Notes: a model not told the origin generated them from the letters alone. A DNA stretch of 60,616 bases from Bacteroidales bacterium (GCA_017991835.1 JAGOPY010000018.1:1-60616), one strand, 5' to 3'. Positions 9,401 through 17,792 are shown, counted from the first letter of the stretch. Made by a program: numbers and translations.

Positions 9401-10309
9401 GTCCTGCGACCCGGTTCCGTGGCTGTTGACAAACTTTACTCCGCCGAACTCCCAGTCCCTGGGGTCGATGACCTGGTCGTTGTTAAGATCGATAGTATTG
9501 GTGTATTGCCCGTCGCCGTTGTAATCGTAGCGGATCGAATCATTGTAACCCACAATGGTCATGGCGTGGGAAGCCAGCGGGTACCACCAGGTCACTACGT
9601 ATTTGCCTCCTTCGGGAGTCGTATCATTGAGGAAAACTGCATTCCAGGGGACATTGGCGTAGTAGCTCGCAACGCCGCCATGTTCCTGTTCTCCCATATG
9701 ATTGTAGAGCCAGTGCTTCAGTGCCAGGATTCCTTCTTCCGTCGAGGTGTTGATCCGGTACATCTGCCTGATCCTGTTGTACATACCATTGTTATACAGG
9801 TTGTAACCGTTTATCCAGCGGCGCCCGTCATCGAAAAAACCGCCATAGTCGTAAGAATTCATACACCCGCACATGCGGAGGATTTCGACACTGTGGAAAT
9901 AGCTGACTCCATACCAGCCATCGCCACCGTTCTGAAAATTCCAGGTGAAATGGGTCGGATACTGGGTTTGCGGGAACAAGGCGGGCTGGTCTCTCTTGCA
10001 AGCCATTTCGTATGTGAAATTATAACCGACCATGGCTGCCTGTCCGCAACTGGGGCCCTCCTGCAGAAATACCGGCCTCAGGTAAGGAAGGGTTGAATTA
10101 TCGACAATTGCCGGAAGCTGGTCCCTCACTGCGGTTTCCGGAACCTTTTTTTCTGGCAGGGAGCGAAGCAGAGCCGCATCCCGGTTGGTCATAACCGGCC
10201 CCGACGGATATTTCGCATTATAATTCCGGTATGCCTCGGGAATTTCTTGTCCGGCCAGGGTTATGGAGAAAAACAATATTACCAGGAATGGTAGCGCTTT
10301 CCTTATCAT
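6494..10309 (-). CDS. Papain-like (C1-family) cysteine peptidase with Ig/CARDB-like domains and T9SS sorting domain
   Basis: A 1,271-residue exported protein with signal peptide MIRKALPFLVILFFSITLAG. The catalytic domain is at about residues 70-310. It has the oxyanion Gln and catalytic Cys in LQEGPSCGQAA (Q83, C88), His in ASHAMTIVGYND (H248) and Asn in VKFVNSHG (N295), so the full C1 triad appears intact. Then come Ig-like segments (including the LLSGTPHSDD signature of putative-Ig repeats), CARDB/NEW3-like sandwiches, a Rossmann-like segment near residue 1000 (FICLGYYYQN), and a T9SS domain ending GTSKFIKAQD. It is probably a secreted or surface protease for protein degradation. It is last in a minus-strand series of secreted proteins and shares its 3' end with its neighbour. 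The T9SS route is inferred from the domain. Confidence 0.88.
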   Translation of the reverse strand: MIRKALPFLVILFFSITLAGQEIPEAYRNYNAKYPSGPVMTNRDAALLRSLPEKKVPETAVRDQLPAIVDNSTLPYLRPVFLQEGPSCGQAAMVGYNFTYEMACKRDQPALFPQTQYPTHFTWNFQNGGDGWYGVSYFHSVEILRMCGCMNSYDYGGFFDDGRRWINGYNLYNNGMYNRIRQMYRINTSTEEGILALKHWLYNHMGEQEHGGVASYYANVPWNAVFLNDTTPEGGKYVVTWWYPLASHAMTIVGYNDSIRYDYNGDGQYTNTIDLNNDQVIDPRDWEFGGVKFVNSHGTGSQDSGFCYMMYKVLAEKFETGGIWNQEVHILDVDEDYLPLMAFKVKIKHTNRGKIKVMAGVSQDTSDISPAWMMDFPMINYQGGNHFMQGNDTLESLKTLEFGLDVTPLLGHLESGMPAKFFLVVDEDDPEYQGDGQILSFSVMDYTGSEQEYVSDDIPVDIENNSISMASVMFSPDFEIITITTDSLPPFVVDEPYSFQLGAAGGRIPYSWEIAAHYTVEQSTATMPGVDEFLVLDSAEDDTIMAVALGFDFPFYGGTYDTVFMHINGHLQFSGDQIPWPYMMEPELMFRSIPMIAPLSYAGLTIMPAEGDGGWVETSDTAAIFRWKLSAEGNLGTTDINFTVKLEEDGTIGFIYGPSTLGGFGWLAGLSAGNKTDYLVSPYSGQPQIPPGTSVTFRYQSLPGTFQLSENGLLSGTPHSDDRIHDVAVRVTDRSGISVARDFQLTSGPYIYLSVMPGNDDQIFYGDTVSLQLTLVNGGTENLENPFISLSTSDPFIIFQDSQCQTGTIPAGESVSVTDAFSFVVSTFIPDHSDIQFETVLDASGRSWVKDLVLQSNAPGLFLERNEIGDEDNRLSPGETAPLLATLRNSGHAAIDQVMSELVSLSPEVVVSGTTVQDFGSIGKGASVTRSFTLTADDSTPSGTPVTLILTTTSASGIGRQDTIEMKVGKTPVMVIDMAVDKNSGPVIFSLLQELNVIADYDYSITPKIFDYESLFICLGYYYQNHLLTLGEGTLIANYLDAGGKVYLESRTTWKDDPGTPAQPKFNIQWAGNITPFDTITGIDTAFAAGLTFINEAIHPFSFYYLDAIPPAFPILEDNSTHFPCAVAYDAGNYKTIGALFEFGTQPGIPSGASTELLTRYLEFFGIDVIPIGTDEINLRKDETELLIYPVPASNLIHINILDPVSRKPSPVIPTSLFVINLYGQTVMQIEDIQSFPFALDISALSPGLYFLRMVDEKGHSGTSKFIKAQD

Positions 10310-10429
10310 TAAAATGGGTTTTAAGACTTGAAATAAAAGTAAAATTATTTTTTAAATGTGTAAATAGTTAAAAAGTTATCGGGAACTTTCAGCAAGTTAA
10401 GGTTATGGAAGACTTTTTTCAGCGGCTTC

Positions 10430-10460
10430 TTTGAAAGTTGGCAGCTTTTTTCTACTTTTG
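10430..10460 (+). promoter_or_regulatory. Bacteroidota-type promoter for the EF-G paralogue
   Basis: TTTG at 10430-10433 and TACTTTTG at 10453-10460, separated by 19 bp, fit the TTTG-N19-TAnnTTTG consensus of the Bacteroidota primary sigma factor. The predicted transcript would start near 10466, about 40 bases before the ATG at 10508. Confidence 0.65.
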
Positions 10461-10507
10461 CGTCCCTTATTCGGAATTAACAGGTTAACAATTATAAATT
10501 ACAGAAA

Positions 10508-12706
10508 ATGAAGGTATTTCAAACGAACGAGATCAGGAACATCGCGTTGATAGGCGGCGCCAAGACGGGTAAAACAACATTGGCAGAAGATATGTTGTTC
10601 GAAGGCGGCGTAATTAACAGGAGGGGATCGATCGAAGATAAAAATACGGTTTCCGATTACCGTGATATTGAAATGGAAAGACAGAATTCAGTCTATTCAT
10701 CTGTTTTGTATTCCATTTATAACAATCACAAGATCAATGTTATCGATACACCGGGTTTTGATGACTTTGTGGGAGAGGTAATTTCCGCGATGAAAGTGGT
10801 GGATGCAGCCGTATCCGTGGTCAATGCACAGAATGGCGTTGAACCGGGAACGGAGACAACCTGGAGGCTTTGTACCAAAGAACTCATGCCGGTGATCTTT
10901 GCCATCAACCACCTGGAACACGACAACTCGAATTTCGACGATACCGTCAGCCAGCTCAAGAGCTCCTTCAGCAGCGCGGTTACGGTGGTCCAGTATCCGC
11001 TTCACACCGGACATGGTTTTAATTCGGTCATCGACCTTCTTAAGATGAAAATGCTGAAATACCCGGATGGAGGGGGAAAACCGGAGATCCTGGATATTCC
11101 TGCCAATGAAAAAGGCAAAGCGGAAGAATTGCAGGCGAAGCTGATCGAAGATCTGGCAGCCAACGATGAATCGCTGATGGAATCGTTCTTCGAAAACGGG
11201 ACCTTGTCGGAAGAGGAAATCTCCCGCGGGCTGCGCCTGGGTTTGCGCAACAGGGGCATTTTCCCGGTGCTTTGTGTCAATGCCAAACAGAATATGGGCG
11301 TGGGCCGGTTGCTGGAATTCATCATCAACAATGTTTCCGCCCCGAATGAAATGCCGCCTGTCAAGACTGTCTCGGGAAAAGAGGTCAAATGTCTGGCTAC
11401 CGAGCCGGCTATGGCTTTTGTCTTCAAAACGACCATCGAGCAGCACCTGGGTGAGGTGAGCTTTTTCAAGGTTTACAGCGGTGAGATCCATGAAGCAGAA
11501 GATATGATCAACGGCACCAATGCCACCAAGGAGCGTCTCTCGCAGGTGTTCGTCTTTGCCGGCAAGAACCGCGACAAGGTGGAAAAGATGGTCGCCGGTG
11601 ATATTGGCGCTACCATCAAGCTGAAGAATACGCTGACCAACCATACGCTGAATGCTCCCAAGTTTGCGGATGAGAAGATCGCCCCGATCGAGTATCCCGA
11701 TTCGAAGTTCCGCGTGGCTTGTAAAGCCGTCAATCAGGCCGATGACGAAAAACTGGGCATGGCGCTGAATGAGCTCCACAAAATGGACCAGACGATCATC
11801 GCAGGGTACAAGAAGGAATTACGCCAGCTGATCCTGGAGGGCCAGGGCGAACTTCACCTGAACATTGCCAAGTGGCACCTGGAAAACAATATCAAGATAC
11901 AGGTGAACTACCTTCCTCCGCGTATTCCTTACAGGGAAACGATCACAAGAGTTGCCCAGGCTACCTACCAGCATAAGAAGCAGTCGGGCGGCGCCGGCCA
12001 GTTTGGCGAAGTGCACATGGTCATCGAGCCGCACGAAGAGGGCAAACCCGACCCGTCGAGCGTCAAGCTGAAACAAATGATGCGCCAGTCGTCGGTCACC
12101 CCGCTGACTATTTCCAAAGGCGATACCGAAATTTCACTGTCGATCCGCGGTAAAGACGAGATCCAGCTCGAATGGGGCGGAAAACTCGTTTTCTATAACT
12201 GCATCGTCGGCGGTTCGATCGATACCCGTTTCCTTCCCGCTATCCTCAAGGGATTGATGGAGAAAATGGAGCAGGGCCCGCTTACCGGTTCCTATGCCCG
12301 CGATATCCGCGTCTATGTTTATGATGGCAAGATGCACCCGGTCGATTCCAATGAAATCTCCTTCAAACTCGCCGGCCGTACCGCCTTCAGCATGGCTTTC
12401 AAGGAAGCCAGCCCGAAGATCCTCGAGCCGATCTATGATGTCGAAGTCTTCGTCCCGGCCGATAAAATGGGTGGCGTCATGACCGACCTGCAAGGACGGC
12501 GTGCCATCATTATGGGTATGGATGGCGGAACGATCCGTGCCCGCGTGCCGCTTGCCGAACTGAACCGCTATTCGACGGCTTTAAGCTCGCTCACCAGCGG
12601 CCGTGCAAGCTACACGATGAAATTCAACGAATATGCCCCGGTACCGTCCGATATCCAGGAGAAACTGCTGAAGGAATACGAAGAAAGCGCGAAAGACGAA
12701 GACTAG
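10508..12706 (+). CDS. EF-G paralogue with degenerate GTPase motifs (EF-G2-like)
   Basis: A 732-residue translation factor with the complete EF-G layout: G domain, domain II, and domains III-V with the expected LEGQGELHLN and SGGAGQFGEVH motifs, so ribosome binding and translocation are plausible. The P-loop is present (GGAKTGKT, residues 16-23). Switch II reads DTPGFDDF (80-87), where canonical EF-G has DTPGHVDF, so the catalytic His is Phe84. The G4 motif is INHLEHD (133-139) instead of NKxD, and switch I has RQNSV where EF-G has RGITI. A Bacteroides EF-G paralogue is known to support translation without GTP hydrolysis and to matter under carbon limitation; this protein looks like that type. 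It is monocistronic with its own promoter. Converting this sequence reading into a biochemical claim is inference. Confidence 0.9.
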   Translation: MKVFQTNEIRNIALIGGAKTGKTTLAEDMLFEGGVINRRGSIEDKNTVSDYRDIEMERQNSVYSSVLYSIYNNHKINVIDTPGFDDFVGEVISAMKVVDAAVSVVNAQNGVEPGTETTWRLCTKELMPVIFAINHLEHDNSNFDDTVSQLKSSFSSAVTVVQYPLHTGHGFNSVIDLLKMKMLKYPDGGGKPEILDIPANEKGKAEELQAKLIEDLAANDESLMESFFENGTLSEEEISRGLRLGLRNRGIFPVLCVNAKQNMGVGRLLEFIINNVSAPNEMPPVKTVSGKEVKCLATEPAMAFVFKTTIEQHLGEVSFFKVYSGEIHEAEDMINGTNATKERLSQVFVFAGKNRDKVEKMVAGDIGATIKLKNTLTNHTLNAPKFADEKIAPIEYPDSKFRVACKAVNQADDEKLGMALNELHKMDQTIIAGYKKELRQLILEGQGELHLNIAKWHLENNIKIQVNYLPPRIPYRETITRVAQATYQHKKQSGGAGQFGEVHMVIEPHEEGKPDPSSVKLKQMMRQSSVTPLTISKGDTEISLSIRGKDEIQLEWGGKLVFYNCIVGGSIDTRFLPAILKGLMEKMEQGPLTGSYARDIRVYVYDGKMHPVDSNEISFKLAGRTAFSMAFKEASPKILEPIYDVEVFVPADKMGGVMTDLQGRRAIIMGMDGGTIRARVPLAELNRYSTALSSLTSGRASYTMKFNEYAPVPSDIQEKLLKEYEESAKDED

Positions 12707-12713
12707 AATTAGT

Positions 12714-13544
12714 TCAAAGTTCAAAGGTTTCCTTTACTTTAACGCCTTTGTCGGTCTGGTGAAGGGTACAGCATTCATGGTAAAGATCATGTTCCAGGAA
12801 CAGGATGTAGTCGTTTTCCAGCGCTTCCCTGTAAAAGCGGGTTTTGTCTTCTAAAGTAATCAACGGGCGGGTATCGTAACCCATGATCCACGGCATCGGC
12901 ACATGGGCTGTTGAGGGAAGCAGATCGGCCATAAATACCACAGTTTTACCGTTGTATCGAATGTGAGGTATCGCCTGTCCGTCTGTATGGCCATGGTAAA
13001 GTTTTATGGTGATGTTGGGAAGAATTTCACCTTCGCCTTCAATTAGTTTCAGCTTTCCGCTCTCTTCAATGGGTAAAATGTTTTCTTTCAGATAAGAGGC
13101 GCTTTCGCGATGATTGGGCTCAACTGCCCAGTTGTACTGCTGACGGCTGACCCAGTAATTGGCATTGGGAAAAGCCAGCTTGTACCCGGTGCGGTCGTGG
13201 TTCCATTCGACACTTCCGCCGCAATGGTCGAAATGCAGGTGCGTCAGGATCACATCCGTAATATCCTCCTTACCGAAACCGGCTTTTGCCAGCGACTTCT
13301 CCAGCGTATCCTCCCCGTTGAGATGATAATGGCGGAGAAAATTCCAGTCCTGCTTGTCGCCGATTCCGTTGTCGATCAGGATCCTGCGGTCTTCATCGAC
13401 CACCAGCAGGCAGCGCATGGCCCAATTGCACAGATTGTTCTCATCGGCAGGATAAACTTTCGACCAGAGTGATTTGGGTACGACGCCGAACATGGCGCCG
13501 CCGTCGAGTTTCAGGTTTCCGGTTTCGATGCTGTAGAGTTTCAT
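12714..13544 (-). CDS. MBL-fold metallo-hydrolase (lactonase-like family)
   Basis: A 276-residue soluble protein. The ATG at 13544 is chosen over a TTG two codons upstream because it starts MKLYSIETG directly at the first strand. The metal-binding motif is HLHFDH (H102, H104, D106, H107). Further ligands are in LYHGHTDGQ, MADLL and a late LEHDLYH, which is the zinc set of metallo-beta-lactamase-fold hydrolases; overall similarity is to the N-acyl-homoserine-lactonase-like branch. The substrate is unknown. Its last codons (KETFEL then TGA) lie inside a short CTTTGAA-type heptamer repeat, so the natural C-terminus may be repeat-derived. It converges on the EF-G gene with only 7 bp between the stops and no visible terminator. 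Confidence 0.85.
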   Translation of the reverse strand: MKLYSIETGNLKLDGGAMFGVVPKSLWSKVYPADENNLCNWAMRCLLVVDEDRRILIDNGIGDKQDWNFLRHYHLNGEDTLEKSLAKAGFGKEDITDVILTHLHFDHCGGSVEWNHDRTGYKLAFPNANYWVSRQQYNWAVEPNHRESASYLKENILPIEESGKLKLIEGEGEILPNITIKLYHGHTDGQAIPHIRYNGKTVVFMADLLPSTAHVPMPWIMGYDTRPLITLEDKTRFYREALENDYILFLEHDLYHECCTLHQTDKGVKVKETFEL

Positions 13545-13624
13545 AATCAATGGATATTTCTTTCTGAAGTTAATAACAAATAAAATCCGGAATAGTTAAT
13601 ATTTCTGCTATTATTTATCCGTGG

Positions 13625-13702
13625 TTATTCGTAAAATTCGTCTCATCCGTTATTCCAAAGGGAACACGAATCAACACGAATAAGGCGAATTGACACGAAT
13701 AG
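13625..13702. repeat. 10-bp-unit repeat with inverted partner (cacgaat family)
   Basis: Four roughly 10-bp units at 13663-13702 (aacacgaatc, aacacgaata, aggcgaattg, acacgaatag). They face inverted copies ttattcgtaa and aattcgtctc at 13625-13644. The element fills the space between the ROK gene and the metallo-hydrolase gene, and no gene is present in it. Confidence 0.65.
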
Positions 13703-13709
13703 CCTCTAA

Positions 13710-14816
13710 CTAAATCTTATCCAGTTCAGCCAGTGCATAGGCGTAGGCGCCGACCGATACGGCCCTGGATGTGCCCAGCCGGGAAACGCCGACGCCGATA
13801 TACCGTGCCGGGTTATAATTGACGGCTTTTTGGCTGAACGGCACTTTGATTTCGATCGACTTGTTTTCCAGGAACTCGGCCAGTTCCACCGGGTTTTCCA
13901 GGTTGAGTGCCGTGATCTCGAGGCGGGGCACTTCATGCCCGTCGAGAGATGTAAAGCTCGCATTCATCTCATCCACGAGTCGTTGCAGGAATACTCCGTG
14001 GGCGCCGGATAATCCTCCGCCGATCACGATAATTCCGTCGATCAGGGTGATGGCATTGGCCAGGGTATCGCCGGCCACAACCGCCATCTCTTCCCAGGCT
14101 TTCAGGGCTGCTTCTTTATTACCGGGAAAAGACCCGAGAATAATATCCTGGATCTCTTTGGGATTTGGAGATTCCTCAAACGGGATGCCTGTTTCGCGGG
14201 CATATACCCGGCGGACACCCCGGATGGCGGTGCTGTCTTCAGCGCTGGTGGAGAGATAGAGCCTGTTGCGCATGCGGTTTACTTCACCACCGGCCGAATT
14301 ATCGCCGATGAATAGCTGCCCGTTGTTGACAATGCCTCCCCCGAAACCGGTTCCGAAAGTAACGCCGAACAGGTTGCGGTATCGCCTGGGGTTACCGGCC
14401 GCCTCCAAACGGGCATTGATCTCCGGCAGGATGCCCCCGATGGCTTCACCGTAGGCAAACAGATCACCGTCGTTGTTAATGAACACCGGGATGCCGAATT
14501 TCTCTTCCAGCATGTCTTTCAGTGCGACTCCACCCCTGAACGTAGGCAGATTCTCCAGGTCACCTATGATGCCCCGCGGATAGTCGGCCGGACCGGGAAA
14601 ACAGAAGCTGATGGCCGACGGTTTCTCATCCAGTGCGCTCTTTACATTATTAAAACCATCGATTATTTTGAGCAGCACCTCTTCCAGTGTAGCTCCTTTT
14701 GCTTTCAGGCGGAAAGGTTCAAACATCTCTTCCCCGCCCCGAATGGCGTTGAATACAAAGTTGGTTCCCCCGGCATCCAGGGTCATGACAATGCGTCTGT
14801 CGGTGGTCAGGTTCAT
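13710..14816 (-). CDS. ROK-family protein (putative sugar kinase) lacking the zinc motif
   Basis: A 368-residue soluble protein. The ATG at 14816 is chosen because MNLTTDRRIVMTLDAGGTN puts the phosphate-1 loop near the N-terminus; the frame extends 8 codons further upstream. It has the ASKHA/ROK signatures DAGGTN, FCFPGPADYP, FINNDGDLFAYGE (catalytic Asp in INND), VTFGTGFGGGIV and the adenosine loop VIGGGLSG. The usual ROK zinc motif CxCGxxGCxE after the HxxGE-like segment is absent; the corresponding stretch is GGEVNRMRNRLYLST. It is probably a hexose or amino-sugar kinase, but without the zinc loop the substrate cannot be inferred. It lies 42 bp downstream of polA on the same strand and may be co-transcribed with it. 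Confidence 0.82.
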   Translation of the reverse strand: MNLTTDRRIVMTLDAGGTNFVFNAIRGGEEMFEPFRLKAKGATLEEVLLKIIDGFNNVKSALDEKPSAISFCFPGPADYPRGIIGDLENLPTFRGGVALKDMLEEKFGIPVFINNDGDLFAYGEAIGGILPEINARLEAAGNPRRYRNLFGVTFGTGFGGGIVNNGQLFIGDNSAGGEVNRMRNRLYLSTSAEDSTAIRGVRRVYARETGIPFEESPNPKEIQDIILGSFPGNKEAALKAWEEMAVVAGDTLANAITLIDGIIVIGGGLSGAHGVFLQRLVDEMNASFTSLDGHEVPRLEITALNLENPVELAEFLENKSIEIKVPFSQKAVNYNPARYIGVGVSRLGTSRAVSVGAYAYALAELDKI

Positions 14817-14837
14817 AATCTTGGAATTTGGAATGAT

Positions 14838-14845
14838 CAAAAATA
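14838..14845 (-). promoter_or_regulatory. Candidate -7 box for the ROK gene
   Basis: The minus strand reads TATTTTTG, matching TAnnTTTG, 22 bp upstream of the ATG at 14816 and just after the polA stop. No TTTG partner is seen at normal spacing, so co-transcription with polA is equally likely. Confidence 0.28.
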
Positions 14846-14858
14846 GAAAAATATTATT

Positions 14859-17690
14859 TCAATGCGCCTCCAGCCAGTTTTCCCCTTCATCCATCTCAAC
14901 CTCCACCGGTACATCCAGCGGCAGCGCATTTTTCATCTGCTCATACACAACCGGCCGGATCAGTTCTCTTTCCGATCTGTGCACGTCGAAAACGAGTTCG
15001 TCATGGACCTGCAGGATCATCCGGCTGCGAGTTGCAAGCTTTTTAAGGTCTTCATGGATGCGGATCATGGCGATCTTGATCATATCGGCCGATGAACCCT
15101 GGATCGGGGCATTGATGGCGTTTCTTTCAGCAAACCCGCGCACAACGGCATTGGCCGAATTGATATCGCGCAGATACCGCCTTCTTCCCAGGATGGTCTC
15201 CACATACCCGTGCTTCCGGGCAAAATCGATGGTCCGGTCCATATATTCCCGAATCCCCGAATACTGTGCGAAGTAGGATTCGATGATCTCTGCCGCTTCG
15301 CGGCGGGTAATGTTCAGCCGTTCGGCCAAACCGAACGCCGACTGCCCGTAAATGATACCGAAATTGACCGCCTTGGCTTTCCGGCGCATCTCCGGGGTGA
15401 CTTCGCCGACCGGGATACCGTAGACTTTGGCGGCTGTGGCGGCGTGAATGTCGGTTCCCTGCCGGAACGATTCGATCATGTTTTTATCGCCGCTCATATG
15501 TGCAATGATCCGCAACTCAATCTGGGAGTAATCGGCCGATAAAAGGATGAAATCGGGATTTCGGGGCACAAAAGCTTTTCGGATCTCTTTTCCCCGGTCG
15601 GTCCGGATCGGGATATTCTGCAGGTTCGGATTGTTGGAACTGAGCCGGCCTGTTGCAGCCACCGCCTGGTTGTAAGAGGTGTGGATCCGTTTGTCGCGCG
15701 GGCTGATCAGGGTGGGCAGCACATCGACGTAGGTCGATTTCAGCTTGGTCAGTGAACGATAGTCCAGGATCAGCTGGATGATCGGATGGCGAAACAGCAT
15801 CTTGACCAGCACATCCTCGCTGGTCGAATATTGTTTGGTAGCCGTACGCGGCGGCTTATCGGTGATTTTCAGCTTTTCATAAAGAATTTCGCCGAGTTGT
15901 TTGGGCGATGCGATATTAAAGAGTTGCCCGGCCAGGTCGTAGATTTGCTCCTCCACCTCATGGACCTCATCGCCCAGGTGTGCGGAATAATCTTTCAAAG
16001 CCTTCGTGTCGAGCATTACGCCTTCCGCCTCCATGGCGGCCAGGACAGGCACCAGCGGAATTTCTATCTCTTCGAAAAGCTTTCTGAGGCCGCCTTCATT
16101 CAGCATCGGATCGAAGATTTCATAGAGGCGGTAGGTGATGTCGGCATCTTCGCAGGCGTAATCGGAAAGGATTTCCGGTTGCACATCCCGCATATTCCCC
16201 TGGTCTTTGCCTTTCTTGCCGATCAGTTCATCGATATGGACGGTTTTGTAATTAAGGTATGTTTCGGAAAGAAAATCCATTCCGTGTTTCAGATCCGGTT
16301 CGATCAGGTAGTGGGCCAGCATCGTGTCGAACAATTTGCCGCGTACCTCCACCTCATACCATTTGAGGATAGCGATATCGAATTTGAGGTTTTGTCCGAT
16401 CTTGAGAACGTTTTCGTTTTCCAGGAAGGGTTTGAACTCGCTGACAATTTCGAGGCATTCCTGGTAATTGGCCGGGAGGTGCACAAAAAAGGCTTCAAAG
16501 GGCTGGAAGCAGAATGAGATACCAACGAGTTCCGAGTTGTTCGGATCGATGCCGGTGGTTTCGGTATCGAAGCAGAACTTTTCGGCATGTTTGAGTTTGT
16601 CCACCAGTTGCTGCCGCTGGTCTTTGGAAGTGACGAGATGGTAATTGACCCGGGTCTTGTCCAGGGACGCCATCCCAAGGGATGGCGTCCCAAGGGATGG
16701 CGTCCCTTTCTCGGTGGCGGGCAATTCGCTGAAAAGATCTCCCCCAGCCTGCGGTTTCCCCCCGCCGGCCTGGGCCACCAACCCGGTTACCTCTTCTCCA
16801 GCCTGCTCCCTTACCGAAAGGTCAGTGAATACCCTCTTTGCGAAAGTCCTGAATTCCAGCTCATTGAACAATTCGTTGAGGATCTCGAAAGAGGGTCTCT
16901 CCAGTATCAGCTTCTCCTCTTCAAATTCCAAAGGCACATCCAGAATTATGGTGGCCAGCTTCTTCGAGAAAAGCCCCTGCTCTGCAAAGGCTTCGACATT
17001 TTCCCTGATCTTTCCCTGCAACTCGCCGGAATGGGCAATCAGGTTCTCCACCGATCCGTATTGCTTTATCAGCTCTATGGCCCTCTTTTCCCCGATGTTC
17101 GGTATCCCCGGGATATTATCGGACGCATCGCCCCATAATCCTAAAATATCAATCAATTGCGCCGGCCTTTCAATCTGGTATCTTTCACACACTTCCTTTA
17201 TCCCTAAAATCTCCGCTTTGTTGCCAAACCTGGGCGGACGGTAAATAAAGGTCCTGTCGCTGACAAGCTGCCCAAAATCCTTGTCGGACGTCACCATGAA
17301 CGTCGTAAATCCCTTTTTATCTGCTTTGTGTGCGAGCGTTCCTATAATATCATCCGCCTCATAACCGGGCAGCTCGAGGATGGGGATACGGAATCCCTCC
17401 AGCAAACGACGGATATAGGGCAACGCCAGGGCAATATCTTCCGGCATCTTCTCCCGCTGGGCTTTGTATTCGGTGTACTCTGCCTCGCGGAGCGTCGGCG
17501 CAAACGAATCAAAAGCCACCCCGATATGGGTCGGCTTTTCATTCTTGACAAGATCATATAAAGTATTCGCAAAACCAAGAATAGCGGAGGTATTCAATCC
17601 TTTTGAATTGATCCTGGGATTTTTATTCAGGGCGAAATAAGCCCTGTAAATCAGGGCCATAGCATCTAATAAAAAGAGGCGGTTATTCAT
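14859..17690 (-). CDS. polA: DNA polymerase I
   Basis: A 943-residue family A DNA polymerase for Okazaki-fragment processing and repair. The start ATG at 17690 (MNNRLFLLDAMALIYR) matches the family N-terminus. The 5'-nuclease domain is at about 1-290 with GYEADDIIGT and WGDASDNIPGIPNIG. The 3'-5' exonuclease is at about 370-560, with all proofreading acids visible (FDTETTG at 374-380, NLKFDI, DYACEDAD). The polymerase domain is at about 570-943 with DYSQIELR, NFGIIYGQ and VHDELVFDV. The linker between nuclease and exonuclease (about 300-345) is unusual. It holds two in-frame palindromic DNA insertions, giving GTPSLGTPSLGMASL at 329-343 and a Gly/Ala-rich piece near 306-318. All domains look intact, so the enzyme should be active. 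Confidence 0.97.
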   Translation of the reverse strand: MNNRLFLLDAMALIYRAYFALNKNPRINSKGLNTSAILGFANTLYDLVKNEKPTHIGVAFDSFAPTLREAEYTEYKAQREKMPEDIALALPYIRRLLEGFRIPILELPGYEADDIIGTLAHKADKKGFTTFMVTSDKDFGQLVSDRTFIYRPPRFGNKAEILGIKEVCERYQIERPAQLIDILGLWGDASDNIPGIPNIGEKRAIELIKQYGSVENLIAHSGELQGKIRENVEAFAEQGLFSKKLATIILDVPLEFEEEKLILERPSFEILNELFNELEFRTFAKRVFTDLSVREQAGEEVTGLVAQAGGGKPQAGGDLFSELPATEKGTPSLGTPSLGMASLDKTRVNYHLVTSKDQRQQLVDKLKHAEKFCFDTETTGIDPNNSELVGISFCFQPFEAFFVHLPANYQECLEIVSEFKPFLENENVLKIGQNLKFDIAILKWYEVEVRGKLFDTMLAHYLIEPDLKHGMDFLSETYLNYKTVHIDELIGKKGKDQGNMRDVQPEILSDYACEDADITYRLYEIFDPMLNEGGLRKLFEEIEIPLVPVLAAMEAEGVMLDTKALKDYSAHLGDEVHEVEEQIYDLAGQLFNIASPKQLGEILYEKLKITDKPPRTATKQYSTSEDVLVKMLFRHPIIQLILDYRSLTKLKSTYVDVLPTLISPRDKRIHTSYNQAVAATGRLSSNNPNLQNIPIRTDRGKEIRKAFVPRNPDFILLSADYSQIELRIIAHMSGDKNMIESFRQGTDIHAATAAKVYGIPVGEVTPEMRRKAKAVNFGIIYGQSAFGLAERLNITRREAAEIIESYFAQYSGIREYMDRTIDFARKHGYVETILGRRRYLRDINSANAVVRGFAERNAINAPIQGSSADMIKIAMIRIHEDLKKLATRSRMILQVHDELVFDVHRSERELIRPVVYEQMKNALPLDVPVEVEMDEGENWLEAH
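16664..16706. repeat. Three-copy 13-bp palindromic unit inside the polA linker
   Basis: gggacgccatccc at 16664-16676, its inverse gggatggcgtccc at 16679-16691, and a second inverse copy at 16694-16706, each separated by AA. The 15-bp period equals five codons, so the insertion stays in frame and encodes the repeat GTPSL. Confidence 0.9.
16743..16773. repeat. Second imperfect inverted repeat in the polA linker
   Basis: cccagcctgcgg (16743-16754) faces ccgccggcctggg (16761-16773) with a short loop; the match is imperfect by one or two positions. It is read in frame as AQAGGGKPQAGG. Base composition is much more GC-rich than the flanking polA sequence. Confidence 0.55.
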
Positions 17691-17707
17691 TTCCAGTGAG
17701 TATTGAG

Positions 17708-17715
17708 CAAAGATA
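17708..17715 (-). promoter_or_regulatory. Candidate -7 box for polA
   Basis: The minus strand reads TATCTTTG, a perfect TAnnTTTG, 18 bp upstream of the polA ATG. The upstream TTTG element is not at the preferred distance. A very short leader is implied. Confidence 0.35.
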
Positions 17716-17792
17716 ATCAAAGGAAATTCAAAACCGCATCCTGATAATCCCGTATGGACCCCCAAACACGATTAAACATAATATTTTCACAT

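Noticed and set aside
10697..11779. A 360-codon open frame antisense to the EF-G paralogue.
   Set aside because: It mirrors the EF-G gene codon for codon, has no family motif or promoter, and arises from the codon bias of the sense gene.
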